DNA from: Histomonas meleagridis
Taxonomy: Eukaryota; Parabasalia; Tritrichomonadida; Dientamoebidae
Direction of reading: 5' to 3'
DNA: 64,000 nt
NCBI GenBank assembly: GCA_020186115.1
Contig: WSYJ01000180.1
Location: 124,001-188,000 of the forward strand
The notes under the pieces were generated by a model. The model was given only the letters and a program-made list of their open reading frames with translations, did no database searches and was not told where the DNA came from. Below, in pieces: positions 52,786-62,327 of this stretch. Position 1 is the stretch's first letter. Every line of letters begins with the position of its first letter. The translations under genes were made by a program, and so were the position numbers.

Positions 52786-53931
52786 TTATTGATTTTTAAG
52801 TTTTCCTTCCAAAAAGTTTCTCATCCAATTTGGAGGTGTTTTATTATTTGGCTTACCCTTATCTGTCAACAAACCCTCTTTTATCATTCTCTTTCTTTCC
52901 ATTGCCACAGGCCCCAATCCCCATTTCTTGGGGTATGTACCTCTATCCATGATAACTCTTTTAATATTAGCAACAACGCCATGTTCCAAAGACATTATCA
53001 AATTAGAAGGCATTTGCGCTATAGCTAAAGCAATAGCTTCACCTTTTGTGGATATCAAAATTATCGTATCACCTGTTTCAATGTTCGGATCATATCGAAT
53101 AATACCTGGAATCATTGCCTTGGCGCCATGACATATAGCATCAACACACGTGTCTTTGATCACGATTCGTTTGTATTCAGTTAACATCCACTCTAACGGT
53201 CGCACAACTCGTCTGATGTACGATTCGTCGTTGCGCTTGTCGAGAAGCCATTTGGAGTCTAAGACATCATACATCGTAACAAGTCCATTTTCTTCAGTGA
53301 TATTTCCTGTCCGTGTACGTCGAAGTTCTGCCATTTCTCCACCAACTTTACAGACTAAACCTATGTGCTCACAAAGAACTCGGATATATGTTCCGGCTTC
53401 ACATGCAACTTTAAGAATTGCTAATTTTTGTTCTGGATCATATTCAACTATTTGATTGGAATATATATGACGAACACGAAGTTCTTTCTTGACAGCTGAA
53501 ACTAATGGAGGACATTGATAGACACGGCCTGTGAGGAATTTGACTGCAGATTCTAATTCTTGAGTTGGAACGGTATCATGAAGTTTAAGAACAGCTACAT
53601 ATTCTTTACCTGCATTTTGTTGAGATTTAGCTATGCGAGTGGCTCTGTTAAGACAAATAATAAGAACTCCTGTAACTTTTGGATCTAATGTTCCGGAATG
53701 TCCGGTTTTTTCAACTTTTAATATTTGTTTAACCCATGAAACAATTTCATGTGAGGATGGATTAGCTGGTTTGTCGAGATTGATAACACCATACTTGAGA
53801 TGTTCATTAAGTGGACGTTTAAGTGGAGAATAGCCATCTGGAAGTGCTGTAAAGTTTCCTGCTTTAGTGTTAAGTTGTGTATAATTCTTTAGGAGTAATG
53901 GCCAATTTGAAGTGTCTGGAATTTCGCTCAT
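52786..53931 (-). CDS. CBF5: Cbf5/dyskerin, H/ACA snoRNP pseudouridine synthase
   Basis: Catalytic subunit of H/ACA ribonucleoproteins, modifying rRNA in the nucleolus. I start at 53931 (MSEIPDTSNWPLLL); the frame upstream has no ATG. The product is 381 residues. It has the dyskerin lead-in (YGVINLDKPANPSSHEIVSWVKQIL), the TruB catalytic motif GHSGTLDPKVTG with Asp83, the YQCPPLVSAVKKELRVR and AGTYIRVLCEHIGL strands, then a PUA domain (about 265-340) with EAIALAIAQM. It ends soon after the PUA domain (WMRNFLEGKLKNQ) and lacks the long Lys-rich tail of yeast and human proteins. Initiator-like CCATCAATTCC precedes the ATG. It shares a 156-bp promoter with THUMPD1, another RNA-modification gene. 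Confidence 0.95.
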   Translation of the reverse strand: MSEIPDTSNWPLLLKNYTQLNTKAGNFTALPDGYSPLKRPLNEHLKYGVINLDKPANPSSHEIVSWVKQILKVEKTGHSGTLDPKVTGVLIICLNRATRIAKSQQNAGKEYVAVLKLHDTVPTQELESAVKFLTGRVYQCPPLVSAVKKELRVRHIYSNQIVEYDPEQKLAILKVACEAGTYIRVLCEHIGLVCKVGGEMAELRRTRTGNITEENGLVTMYDVLDSKWLLDKRNDESYIRRVVRPLEWMLTEYKRIVIKDTCVDAICHGAKAMIPGIIRYDPNIETGDTIILISTKGEAIALAIAQMPSNLIMSLEHGVVANIKRVIMDRGTYPKKWGLGPVAMERKRMIKEGLLTDKGKPNNKTPPNWMRNFLEGKLKNQ

Positions 53932-54087
53932 TTTGGAATTGATGGTCACGCCAAATCGAAACAAAGTTATTCAATTTTTTGATATCTTTACACAATCAAA
54001 CGGTCGACCTACAAGTCGTTTTAGTACCATAAGAATTTGAAGTATATTCCCATATAACCGTAAGTAGAATAGAAAAAGTGCCATATC
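53932..54087. promoter_or_regulatory. Shared promoter of CBF5 and THUMPD1
   Basis: 156 bp between divergent starts, with AACGGT at 53999-54004 and AACCGT at 54056-54061. A divergent pair of two RNA-modification genes suggests coordinated expression. Confidence 0.5.
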
Positions 54088-54849
54088 ATGGGCAAGAAAA
54101 AGCAATCCTACTTTCAAAACAAAAAATCACAAAATTTACAAGTGCCACCAAAGGGTTCTAAAGGCGTATTAATTACGAGTGATATTCACTCTATTAATCG
54201 TGGCATGCATGAAGCAATAAGTGTATTAGAAAGATTTTCAGATCCATTACCAGAAGAAGAACAACAACAGCAGGAAACACCCGCAGAAGAATCACTCGAA
54301 TCTGAGCTGGCTGCACTAAGATCTCAGCAAAAAACACAAAAAGCAAGATTCGTACCATACATATCAGAAGTTACCGGAAATTGTTTTATCCGCTTTACTG
54401 TTGAGCAAGACGACCCTAATGAAATCGTCAGACGTTACTTCAATTACATATCTCAGAATTGTGAATCACTCACAAAACATGTAGTAAGAATGTATCCAAT
54501 TCTTGCAAGTGCCTTTCCAAACTCTGATGAATCTTTACCAATTCTAGCTGAACTCCTTCCCAAAATGTTTACACCAGAAAAGCAGATTCAATATGAAATA
54601 GTTATCCAACGAAAACACAAAGGTGACGGTCAAAAAGAAACGCATGATGAACTCAATCAGAAAATTATGAATCTTGTTGGTCAACATCGTGCTGTTTATC
54701 ACAATGGTGATTCTGCAATTTTGTGGATATCATTAGGAAGGAACTTATACATTGGACTTGTTCCAGATTGGAAGGAACTTTGTGGGTGCAATGTTCCAAA
54801 GTTTTGTGCGCGAGTACAAACAAAAAACACAGAAAATACAAATGAATAA
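54088..54849 (+). CDS. THUMPD1/Tan1 tRNA acetylation adaptor
   Basis: 253 residues. THUMP-domain protein of the Tan1/THUMPD1 family, the adaptor that lets the Kre33/NAT10 acetyltransferase make N4-acetylcytidine in tRNA. It shows the family's N-terminal GSKGVLITSDIHSINRGMHEAISVLERF strand-helix unit, an acidic Gln/Glu-rich insert, and the THUMP core (ESLTKHVVRMYPILASAF, QYEIVIQRKHKGDG, IMNLVGQHRAVYHNGDSAILWISLGRNLYIGLVPDW). Length and motif order are normal. The start is certain: AACCGT lies 27 nt upstream and the first residues MGKKKQS are typical. Confidence 0.88.
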   Translation: MGKKKQSYFQNKKSQNLQVPPKGSKGVLITSDIHSINRGMHEAISVLERFSDPLPEEEQQQQETPAEESLESELAALRSQQKTQKARFVPYISEVTGNCFIRFTVEQDDPNEIVRRYFNYISQNCESLTKHVVRMYPILASAFPNSDESLPILAELLPKMFTPEKQIQYEIVIQRKHKGDGQKETHDELNQKIMNLVGQHRAVYHNGDSAILWISLGRNLYIGLVPDWKELCGCNVPKFCARVQTKNTENTNE

Positions 54850-55158
54850 AATACAACTTATTTTGAGTACAAAATGATCGTTATATCTTTTGTGCAAACA
54901 CAACGATAGAACTTTTTGAAACACTGCTTCAATTTTTAACTGGTTTATTAAAAAAGAACATATTAAACGGCTTTGGAATATGTTTAAAGTGTTCTTTTCT
55001 CGCTTGCACCTTCCCTAAAATCGAAATTTTATTTAATTATTTTATTTTCATTTTCTTTCTGTTGTATCAAAATTGTTAGAAATTATCCAAAAAATTTACC
55101 TTTATGGAATAAAATTCCAAATGAAAAAAGATTTATTTGTTGAAATTTTTGGGTATAA
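54850..55158. other. Intergenic between convergent genes
   Basis: No gene seen. The THUMPD1 stop overlaps TAAA; the rest is T-rich 3' sequence. Confidence 0.5.
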
Positions 55159-55668
55159 CTAGTGTTGAATTTGAGGGCTATCTTCAAGGACAACATAATC
55201 AAGGTAGGGTGAAACAGTTGCCCAATTTTCTTGAAACCATTTTATCAAAACTGTTTTCCTACGTTTTGCATCACGATCAAGCCGAACATTTGCATAATTT
55301 GCGAGTACTGTAGCAATACTCAATAATTCTGGGTGTTTAATACTTGCTCCAAATCTTCTTGAAATTTCTTTCCACGCATTATTTTCTCTGGGGTTGAAAC
55401 CATTTAAGCGCTCTGTTATCCTTTTCTTTTCTGCAGAGGCTTCTGAGTATAAGTTTCGTTGATAACTAAGATCAACGATATCAGACTGGTTATTGGTTTG
55501 TTGTTGTTGCTGCATTAAATTCTGATACTGCTGATAAAATTTTTCCATTTGCTCTTGATTTTCATCGCCTACTTGATTCTGTGCTTGAATTTCGTTCATA
55601 TGGTTTAATTCGCCCGCCGAATTATTGAAAAAGTACAAAGCTAACAGCACTTTTTCAAAAAGTTCCAT
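55159..55668 (-). CDS. Small conserved-looking protein, unknown
   Basis: 169 residues from the Met at 55668, chosen because TTTCAATATGG places an initiator-like TCA next to it and ACGGTT lies 33 nt upstream. The N-terminal part MELFEKVLLALYFFNNSAG is hydrophobic and helical. A Gln/Asn-rich linker follows, then a compact C-terminal domain (NNAWKEISRRFGASIKHPELLSIATVLANYANVRLDRDAKRRKTVLIKWFQENW). Its spacing of Trp, basic and helical residues suggests a small DNA- or protein-binding helical bundle. I do not recognise the family. It could be a transcription-related protein; this is a guess from texture only. Confidence 0.65.
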   Translation of the reverse strand: MELFEKVLLALYFFNNSAGELNHMNEIQAQNQVGDENQEQMEKFYQQYQNLMQQQQQTNNQSDIVDLSYQRNLYSEASAEKKRITERLNGFNPRENNAWKEISRRFGASIKHPELLSIATVLANYANVRLDRDAKRRKTVLIKWFQENWATVSPYLDYVVLEDSPQIQH

Positions 55669-55722
55669 ATTGAAATAATTATCACAAAAAGCCCTTTTAT
55701 AACCGTCAAAAGTCAAATGCAA

Positions 55723-56589
55723 ATATTTCGAAATTCGATAATTTATTTTTTATGAAAATAGTGGTTACAAAGCAACGTGATGACAGATATTTTAATGATA
55801 ATGTGAAATTTGATTTTTGAGAAATATTATTTTTTTCGATCATTCTTCAAAATAAAATTAAAAGATTTCAAACATACTTATCATTTAACAACAAAATATG
55901 GCCGGTGAAATTTTTTAAAAGCAAAATTACGAGGAAGTGAATCAGTGAAGATCTATTTGATCGATTCTCTCAAAACATGACAAGTTTGACAAAATTAAAA
56001 AAGTGAAAATGGGTTAACTAATTCAATAGAAAATAACTGTATTTTGATTGTAAAATTATTATCGAAAAAACAATAAACATTGAAGAATTATATAATTTTT
56101 GTTTATTTTATGCTTTCATTGATTAAATAATGTTAATAGGGATGTTGCAGATACAGCTAAACAACAATATTTGAGCAAAGAAGATAAATGCATAAAAGGG
56201 CTATCAAGAATCAAGGGAAACATTAATTCAGAATGTAAATGCAAAAAAGTCACTTTATTATGATCATATCAACGACTTTTTGTGATTACGTAATAACCGC
56301 TCCGATAGGTTTTTGAAGTCACTTTTTTGAATAGTGTGTTTCCATTTTTTTGCACTATTTTTAAAAAGCAATTTCAGGTGGCAATGAAAGAACATAAATA
56401 TATCTAATAAATAATCATATATAATGACCGATGATCAACCTTAATACTACTTGATTTCTGATTTAAGCAAAGAATACGCTTTTGTAATTATTAAACAAGT
56501 TTTGTTTATTATATCTTTTTTTGTATTCATTCTTATTCAAACATGCCTGAAGTGGAAAATAAAGCAATTTTGCATCATATTTGTCTGAC
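55723..56589. other. Intergenic, no gene seen
   Basis: A/T-rich gap of about 870 bp, without a protein-like frame. One ATAACCGCTCC box lies near 56292. Confidence 0.45.
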
Positions 56590-56930
56590 TTACGCTTTGA
56601 ATATTAAATTAATTAAATTAATAATAGGAATCAACATGAAATCTAAAGCCAATGGGAATCCCATTATGGGATAACATCGGGTGTCACTTTTGTGCTGCTC
56701 AAAAAGTTCGAAAATTTCAGTTTGTCTATCGGGGGTGCCCTGAGCGACGATGAAAATTTGACGCCTTGTTTTCGGTTTTTCTTTGAAAATAAATTCAAGA
56801 GCAGGAAGAAGGCCTTGAATGTCTGCGCCAGAATCAGAGATGTTTTGAATAAATTTGATGGCGTCTTTAAATGTAGAAGGTTCAAGTTGTGAGGATTTCA
56901 CCCAAAGTGGGGAATAATTATTGCTAAATT
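56590..56930 (-). pseudogene. Fragment of a VIT/von Willebrand A-domain protein
   Basis: The minus-strand frame reads NNYSPLWVKSSQLEP, FKDAIKFIQNISDSGADIQGLLPALEFIF, RRQIFIVAQGTPDRQTEIFELFEQHKSDTRCYPIMG. This is the middle of the vWA fold of inter-alpha-inhibitor-like proteins (GGTDI...PL..IF, RQVFLLTDG.V....E...L). The DG of the metal site is changed and the ends are missing, so it is a remnant. Confidence 0.6.
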
Positions 56931-57646
56931 TTATGATATTAAATATAGATTTGGGTGGAAGGGAACGAACGACTATTTGTGTTTTGTTTTTTATTTAATA
57001 TCAATCACAATTTATCATATTTCAAATCAGCATCTGAAAATAATTTTAGATAGCTATAATGTAACTAATGTAGAGGAGCTTTTTTTTATTCTTTCATATT
57101 TGTTTTCTATCTGCCAAATAAAGCTATTTTAATTACAAAAATTTTGAAAATGATCACATAACAAAACACACACAAAAAACCAAATTTTGAGCACTTTTTG
57201 ACCATCGAAATATAAATATCTTGGGAAATCATTAAAATTAAGCAATATAATATATATATTTTAATATTTACTTTATTTTGATATTATAGCTAGAAAAAAA
57301 CCCACCGCCACTTCATAGAACTTTTTAGAAACGATTTAAAATAAAGTGATCATAAAATGAATAAAATTGAATGAAAAAAATCATCCTGAAGATTTCAAGA
57401 ACTACCCTATAAAATATAATATACATCAATAATAAATAAGATTGGGCTTTAAAAATATATATTTTGGGAAAATTGATTTCGAAATTTCCATTTTGATCTT
57501 TATATTTTTTTCTCAATATGAAAACAGATTTTTACTCAAGTGACGATAGGAATTCATAATAAAAATTAAAAAATTCATCAGAATATCTTTATTTTCTCAG
57601 TTTGAGTTCATTATTTTATATTTTTCTTATTTTTTGAACATCAATT
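56931..57646. other. Intergenic, no gene seen
   Basis: A/T-rich. A 63-residue hydrophobic frame at 57325-57516 has no protein signature. Confidence 0.45.
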
Positions 57647-60600
57647 TTACTGAATCTTTTCTTTGAGCAATGACATGATATTTTCATTATTAAAGATTAA
57701 TTGCAGTTAAACAAAAGTAATTTAACTATTTCTGTATGACCATCTCTAGATGCATACATAAGTGCTGTTTTATATAATTTAAATAATTTCCAAATATTAT
57801 TTTGAAATATAAAATAATTAAAATAAATTTTAAATAAGACAAATAAATATCTTTAGCATTAATATCAATTCCTTCTTGTTCAAGAAGTAATTTAACTATT
57901 TCTGTATAACCATTTTCAGATGCAATCATAAGTGCTGTATCAAATAATTTAAATAATTTCCAAATATTATTTTGAAATATCAAATTATTAAAATAAATTT
58001 CAAATAAAACAAATAAATATCTTTTGCATTAATATCAATTCCTTCTTGTTCAAGAAGTAATTTAACTATTTCTGTATGACCTTTTGCAGATGCCCACATA
58101 AGTGCTGTATTAAATAATTTAAATAATTTCCATATATTATTTTGAAATATCAAATTATTAAAATAATCATTAAATAAAACAAATAAATATCTTTAGCATT
58201 AATATCAATTCCTTCTTGTTCAAGAAGTAATTTAACTATTTCTGTAGGACCATCTCTAGATGCATACATAAGTGCTGTTTTATATAATTTAAATAATTTC
58301 CAAATATTATTTTGAAATATAAAATAATTAAAATAAATTTTAAATAAAACAAATAAATATCTTTAGCATTAATATCAATTCCTTCTTGTTCAAGAAGTAA
58401 TTTAACTATTTCTGTATGACCATCTCTAGATGCATACATAAGTGCTGTTTTATATAATTTAAATAATTTCCAAATATTATTTTGAAATATAAAATAATTA
58501 AAATAAATATTAAACAAAACAAATAAATATCTTTAGCATTAATATCAATTCCTTCTTGTTCAAGAAGTAATTTAACTATTTCTGTATGACCATCTCTAGA
58601 TGCATACATAAGTGCTGTTTTATATAATTTAAATAATTTCCAAATATTATTTTGAAATATAAAATAATTAAAATAAATATTAAACAAAACAAATAAATAT
58701 CTTTAGCATTAATATCAATTCCTTCTTGTTCAAGAAGTAATTTAACTATTTCTGTATGACCATCTCTAGATGCATACATAAGTGCTGTTTTATATAATTT
58801 AAATAATTTCCAAATATTATTTTGAAATATAAAATAATTAAAATAAATATTAAATAAAACAAATAAATATCTTTAGCATTAATATCAATTCCTTCTTGTT
58901 CAAGAAGTAATTTAACTATTTCTGTATGACCATCTCTAGATGCATTCATAAGTGCTGTATAAAATAATTTAAATAATTTCCAAATATTATTTTGTAATAT
59001 TGAATTATTATAATAAATTTTAGATAAAACAAATAAATATCTTTAGCATTAATATCAATTCCTTCATGTTCAAGAAGTAATTTAACTATTTCTATATGAC
59101 CTTTTTGTGATGCCCAAATAAGTGCTGTTTCAAATGATTTCAATTAAATCCGAATATCATTAAAACACATCAAATTTTAGAAAGATATTTTATACAAAAC
59201 TAAAAAACATTTCTTGCACTAACATTAATATCTTCTTGTTCGAGAAGAAATTTAACTAATCCACAATTCTCATATTCTGATGCAACTATAAGTGCTGTAT
59301 CAAACAATACCAATGAAAATTAAATATTTTAAAGAAATCCATTTCCCACGAAATTAACATTAAATAGAAATATTGAATATCTTTAGCATTTACATTGATT
59401 TTCTTTTGTGTTATAAGATATTTAACTAATTCTAAATTACCCGATTTTTGAAGCTGATACCAAAACATTATTTGGTATTTGAACCTCTTCATTAAAATAT
59501 TGAACAAGAAATATATTTCCATTCTTAGCTGCTTCATTCATAAAAGAATCATCAATTTCCATTCCTTCATCTTTGAAATATGTGAAAAGTTCATAGTTAT
59601 TATGATAAATACATTGTCTTCCAAATTCGGCTATATATCTTACGTCTAAAATTTCGTTTTCATGAACATATTGCATAATATCAATTCGATGGAATTCAAT
59701 TGCTGCTGAATATGCGCCTTCAAATGATGAATGATTTTGTTCACATAAATGAATTATCTCTAAGTTTCCGCCTGCAATTGCATATTTACCTGTATTTTTA
59801 ACATTTGCACCATTCATAAGTAAATATTTAAAACATTTAACAGATCCAAAAAATGCTGCGTAATCAATTAATGTAACATTTTCTTGGTTAATGAATGAAC
59901 ATCTTTCATAAAGTGATGGTTCAATTATTTGATTAAAATTAAAATTATCTCGTGATGATATTTCTTGAAGTTTTTCTATTTCATCATTTCGAATTATTTT
60001 TGCAATTTCATTTGGATTGACTCCTTCTTTGATTAATTGCTTATGAAGCTCCCAATCATTCTTTGAAAGTTCTTCATAATTATCTAAAAATTGTTCTGAA
60101 AAAGGTTCATATTCGTCATTTTTGAGTTCATCTAAAGTTTTGTATTGTGCAAAATAAAATGACTTTTTGCGCTTAAGAATTTCATCATTAATAATATTTT
60201 TTTCATAAAGCTTTTCTAAAAGATAATCTGATTCTTGCGTTGTTTTGATAAGAAGAATATATGAAAAAATATCAAAAATATTGAAATCATTTTTAAACAA
60301 TTCTTTTTCTTTTGCTTCAACTTCCTGTAAAAATTCAAAATAAATGTTGAAGTCTTTCATTCTAGAAACAAAAGATGAATATACTGAATGACAAAGAACA
60401 AAATTAAAAGAAAATGGAAAATTAACATTAAAAAGATCTAAAGCTATTTGAACATCACCTAACTTACTTTTTTCGTTCATGTTTAATGTGATATTTTGGA
60501 GAGTTTTTAACATATGTAAAGATTCTTTTTCTTGGCTTTCCATTAATGGAAGTTCAGATTGGACAAACCTATTGAATATTGTGAAGAAAATATTTGACAT
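57647..60600 (-). CDS. DUF3447/ankyrin repeat protein, locus 6, with nine 170-bp module+spacer units
   Basis: Largest ankyrin locus. The first frame (60600 to 59437) carries the N-terminal helical region, NDWELHKQLIKEGVNPNEIA, and the DUF3447 core (LIDYAAFFGSVKCFKYLL, YAIAGGNLEIIHLCEQN). It stops early at SASKIG because a T-run at 59445-59449 has one base too many; removing it restores SASKSGNLELVKYLI. Two further modules and then nine nearly identical 170-bp units follow. The end reads FNNENIMSLLKEKIQ with a stop at 57647, a normal family terminus. All modules (TALMYASRDGHTEIVKLLLE...) are open. Because 170 is not a multiple of 3, no single frame can read the array unless spacers are skipped. 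Confidence 0.55.
57715..59130 (-). repeat. Nine-copy 170-bp tandem array (ankyrin module plus spacer)
   Basis: The word TTTAACTATTTCTGTA or its close variants recurs at 57721, 57891, 58061, 58231, 58401, 58571, 58741, 58911 and 59081, exactly 170 bp apart. Each unit holds about 90 bp of ankyrin code (minus strand) and about 80 bp of A/T spacer. Units in the middle are almost identical and those at the edges more diverged, the usual result of recent unequal crossing-over. Confidence 0.95.
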
Positions 60601-60831
60601 TCAAAATCTTGAAGGGGTCAGCTGACCTTCCTGTGTTTTCCTTAAAAAAGAGGATATATCACATAATGACATTAAAAATTTTGTTTCAAAATTTGGCAGC
60701 ACCTTATAAAAAATCAATGTTTTGGGTTTACAAAAAATATATAATTTGGATTTCCTGTTTGCCCAATCAACGATAGTATCGTTCAAAAACCGTTGATTTT
60801 GTTTAGTTTATTCAAGCAAAGAGAAACTTTC

Positions 60832-62153
60832 ATGAAAGTTACTAAATCAAGATCAAGAGGCCCACTTCCAGGATCACCTCTAAAGCCAATAACTGAACAT
60901 CGTAATAACAACGAACTTCCCTTATGAATGACTAGTAAATTTAACTTTTCATCTCCTGATTTTAATGTAGATGATGTTATCAATGATCCGAATGTTGATC
61001 TTGAAGAATTTAAAAGATGAATTTTAGATTGCGAAAGAGGGCAAAACATAATTAATGAACGAATTGTTAATATTCTTGAAAAAGATTCATCATTATTTGT
61101 GAATCTTTCACAATGTATTTCAATGTTTGAACGTGAATTTACTGAATTTCCACAAAAAAATCACTGAACTCAAAAAACTTGTCCATAATGCAGCAAATTT
61201 CCCTGATCCAGTATTTGCTGAAAATAAGTTCCACAAATTCATCTACACAACAAAGCGAAATCATTGGCAAGGACCCAATGCTCATCAACGCTCCATTAAT
61301 ATATGATTGTTACATGCAACAACATCGAATTGATGATTCAATTCGAGTTGTTGTTGATTGTCTTAATCATGAGCAACTTTCTCAGGTCAAAGATATTTAA
61401 GAATGGGCTTTCAAGACACGCAAGCGTCTCCAACAAGACATTGAAACACGACTTAAGTCAATTGATTTACATTCCAACGAATCCAAATCTGAGTTTCGCA
61501 AGCTTATTTCACTTCAATGCGAACCTGAGAGTAATGATTTGTTTCTTAAACTTTCATCTCAATCCATTAAAGAACAGTTACCAACTCTTCAAGATTCTGG
61601 CCATTTATTGCAATATGTCAAATCTATATCATCCACACTTTGTCATCTTATCAAGCTATATACCGAACTATTTCAAGAACTCTTTCCGCCCAAATATCTT
61701 CCACGTCTTATTAATTGGGCAATCACTCGAATCGAACGAAGTTTGCCAATTTCGAATCCGACGGTTTTCTATCACAATTTCCAGTTTTTGAATGAGTCCA
61801 TTGAGATTATGAGCGAATCCACGAACGAACTTGAAGCCATTGGTATTTCCACCCAATTTTTATATGATTCCTTACCAGAGAAATTCATTCGTATGATTGA
61901 ATATACGTATGATCGATATTATAATGACATTATCTCATCAGTACAAAATGAAGAATGGGTTGTTAACTTAGAAATGTTACAACAAGATGAATTTTCTGAT
62001 TATTCCACTTCATCATCATATATTTGTTATACTAAGTCGATCACGCAATTTATTATTGATTTAAAGTTTTGGGTCATTTCAGACGATAGATCCGACCACT
62101 TATCACAGAATTGTATACTTTACTCAATTTCAACGATATCACCGCCTTTTTGA
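60832..62153 (+). pseudogene. Decayed vesicle-tether-like gene (Exo84/CATCHR type)
   Basis: The plus strand reads one gene in pieces: MKVTKSRSRGPLPGSPLKP with stop TGA at 60925, then FNVDDVINDPNVDLEEFKR with TGA at 61018, then LEKDSSLFVNLSQCISMFER. A frame change follows near the A-run at 61153. Next come LINAPLIYDCYMQQHRIDDS and a TAA at 61398, then EWAFKTRKRLQQDIETRLK and a long open stretch (SSTLCHLIKLYTELFQELFPPKYLPRLINWAITRIERSLP). The helical composition, the VDDVINDPNVDLEEF start and the FPPKYLPRLINWAITRIE block resemble exocyst Exo84 and related CATCHR tethers. Several stops and at least one frameshift show it is dead. The family call is tentative. Confidence 0.55.
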
Positions 62154-62327
62154 CTATTTCATGAGGTTACACCAAATCCAACTTTTTGAATGGTATTTCT
62201 GTTAAAAACGATCAAAAGTAGTCCCCATTTTTGAACATCAGTTTACTTATCATTAATCTTCATGAATAAAATTAACAACGAAATAAACAATAAATTTAAT
62301 AGAAAAGAATTTTTTATTTAATTAATT

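Noticed and set aside
57715-59130. Programmed -1 frameshifting at TTTAAAA inside each 170-bp unit
   Set aside because: A -1 shift would restore the frame in this array, but spacers of other loci have different phases or stop codons before any slippery site, so it cannot be the general mechanism.
57647-59140. CRISPR-like array of regularly spaced repeats
   Set aside because: The 170-bp units are ankyrin code plus spacer in a eukaryote; the spacers are near-identical, not unique, and the repeats are coding.
60601-60786. Small ORFs on both strands upstream of ankyrin locus 6
   Set aside because: Overlapping frames with no family texture; probably promoter region.
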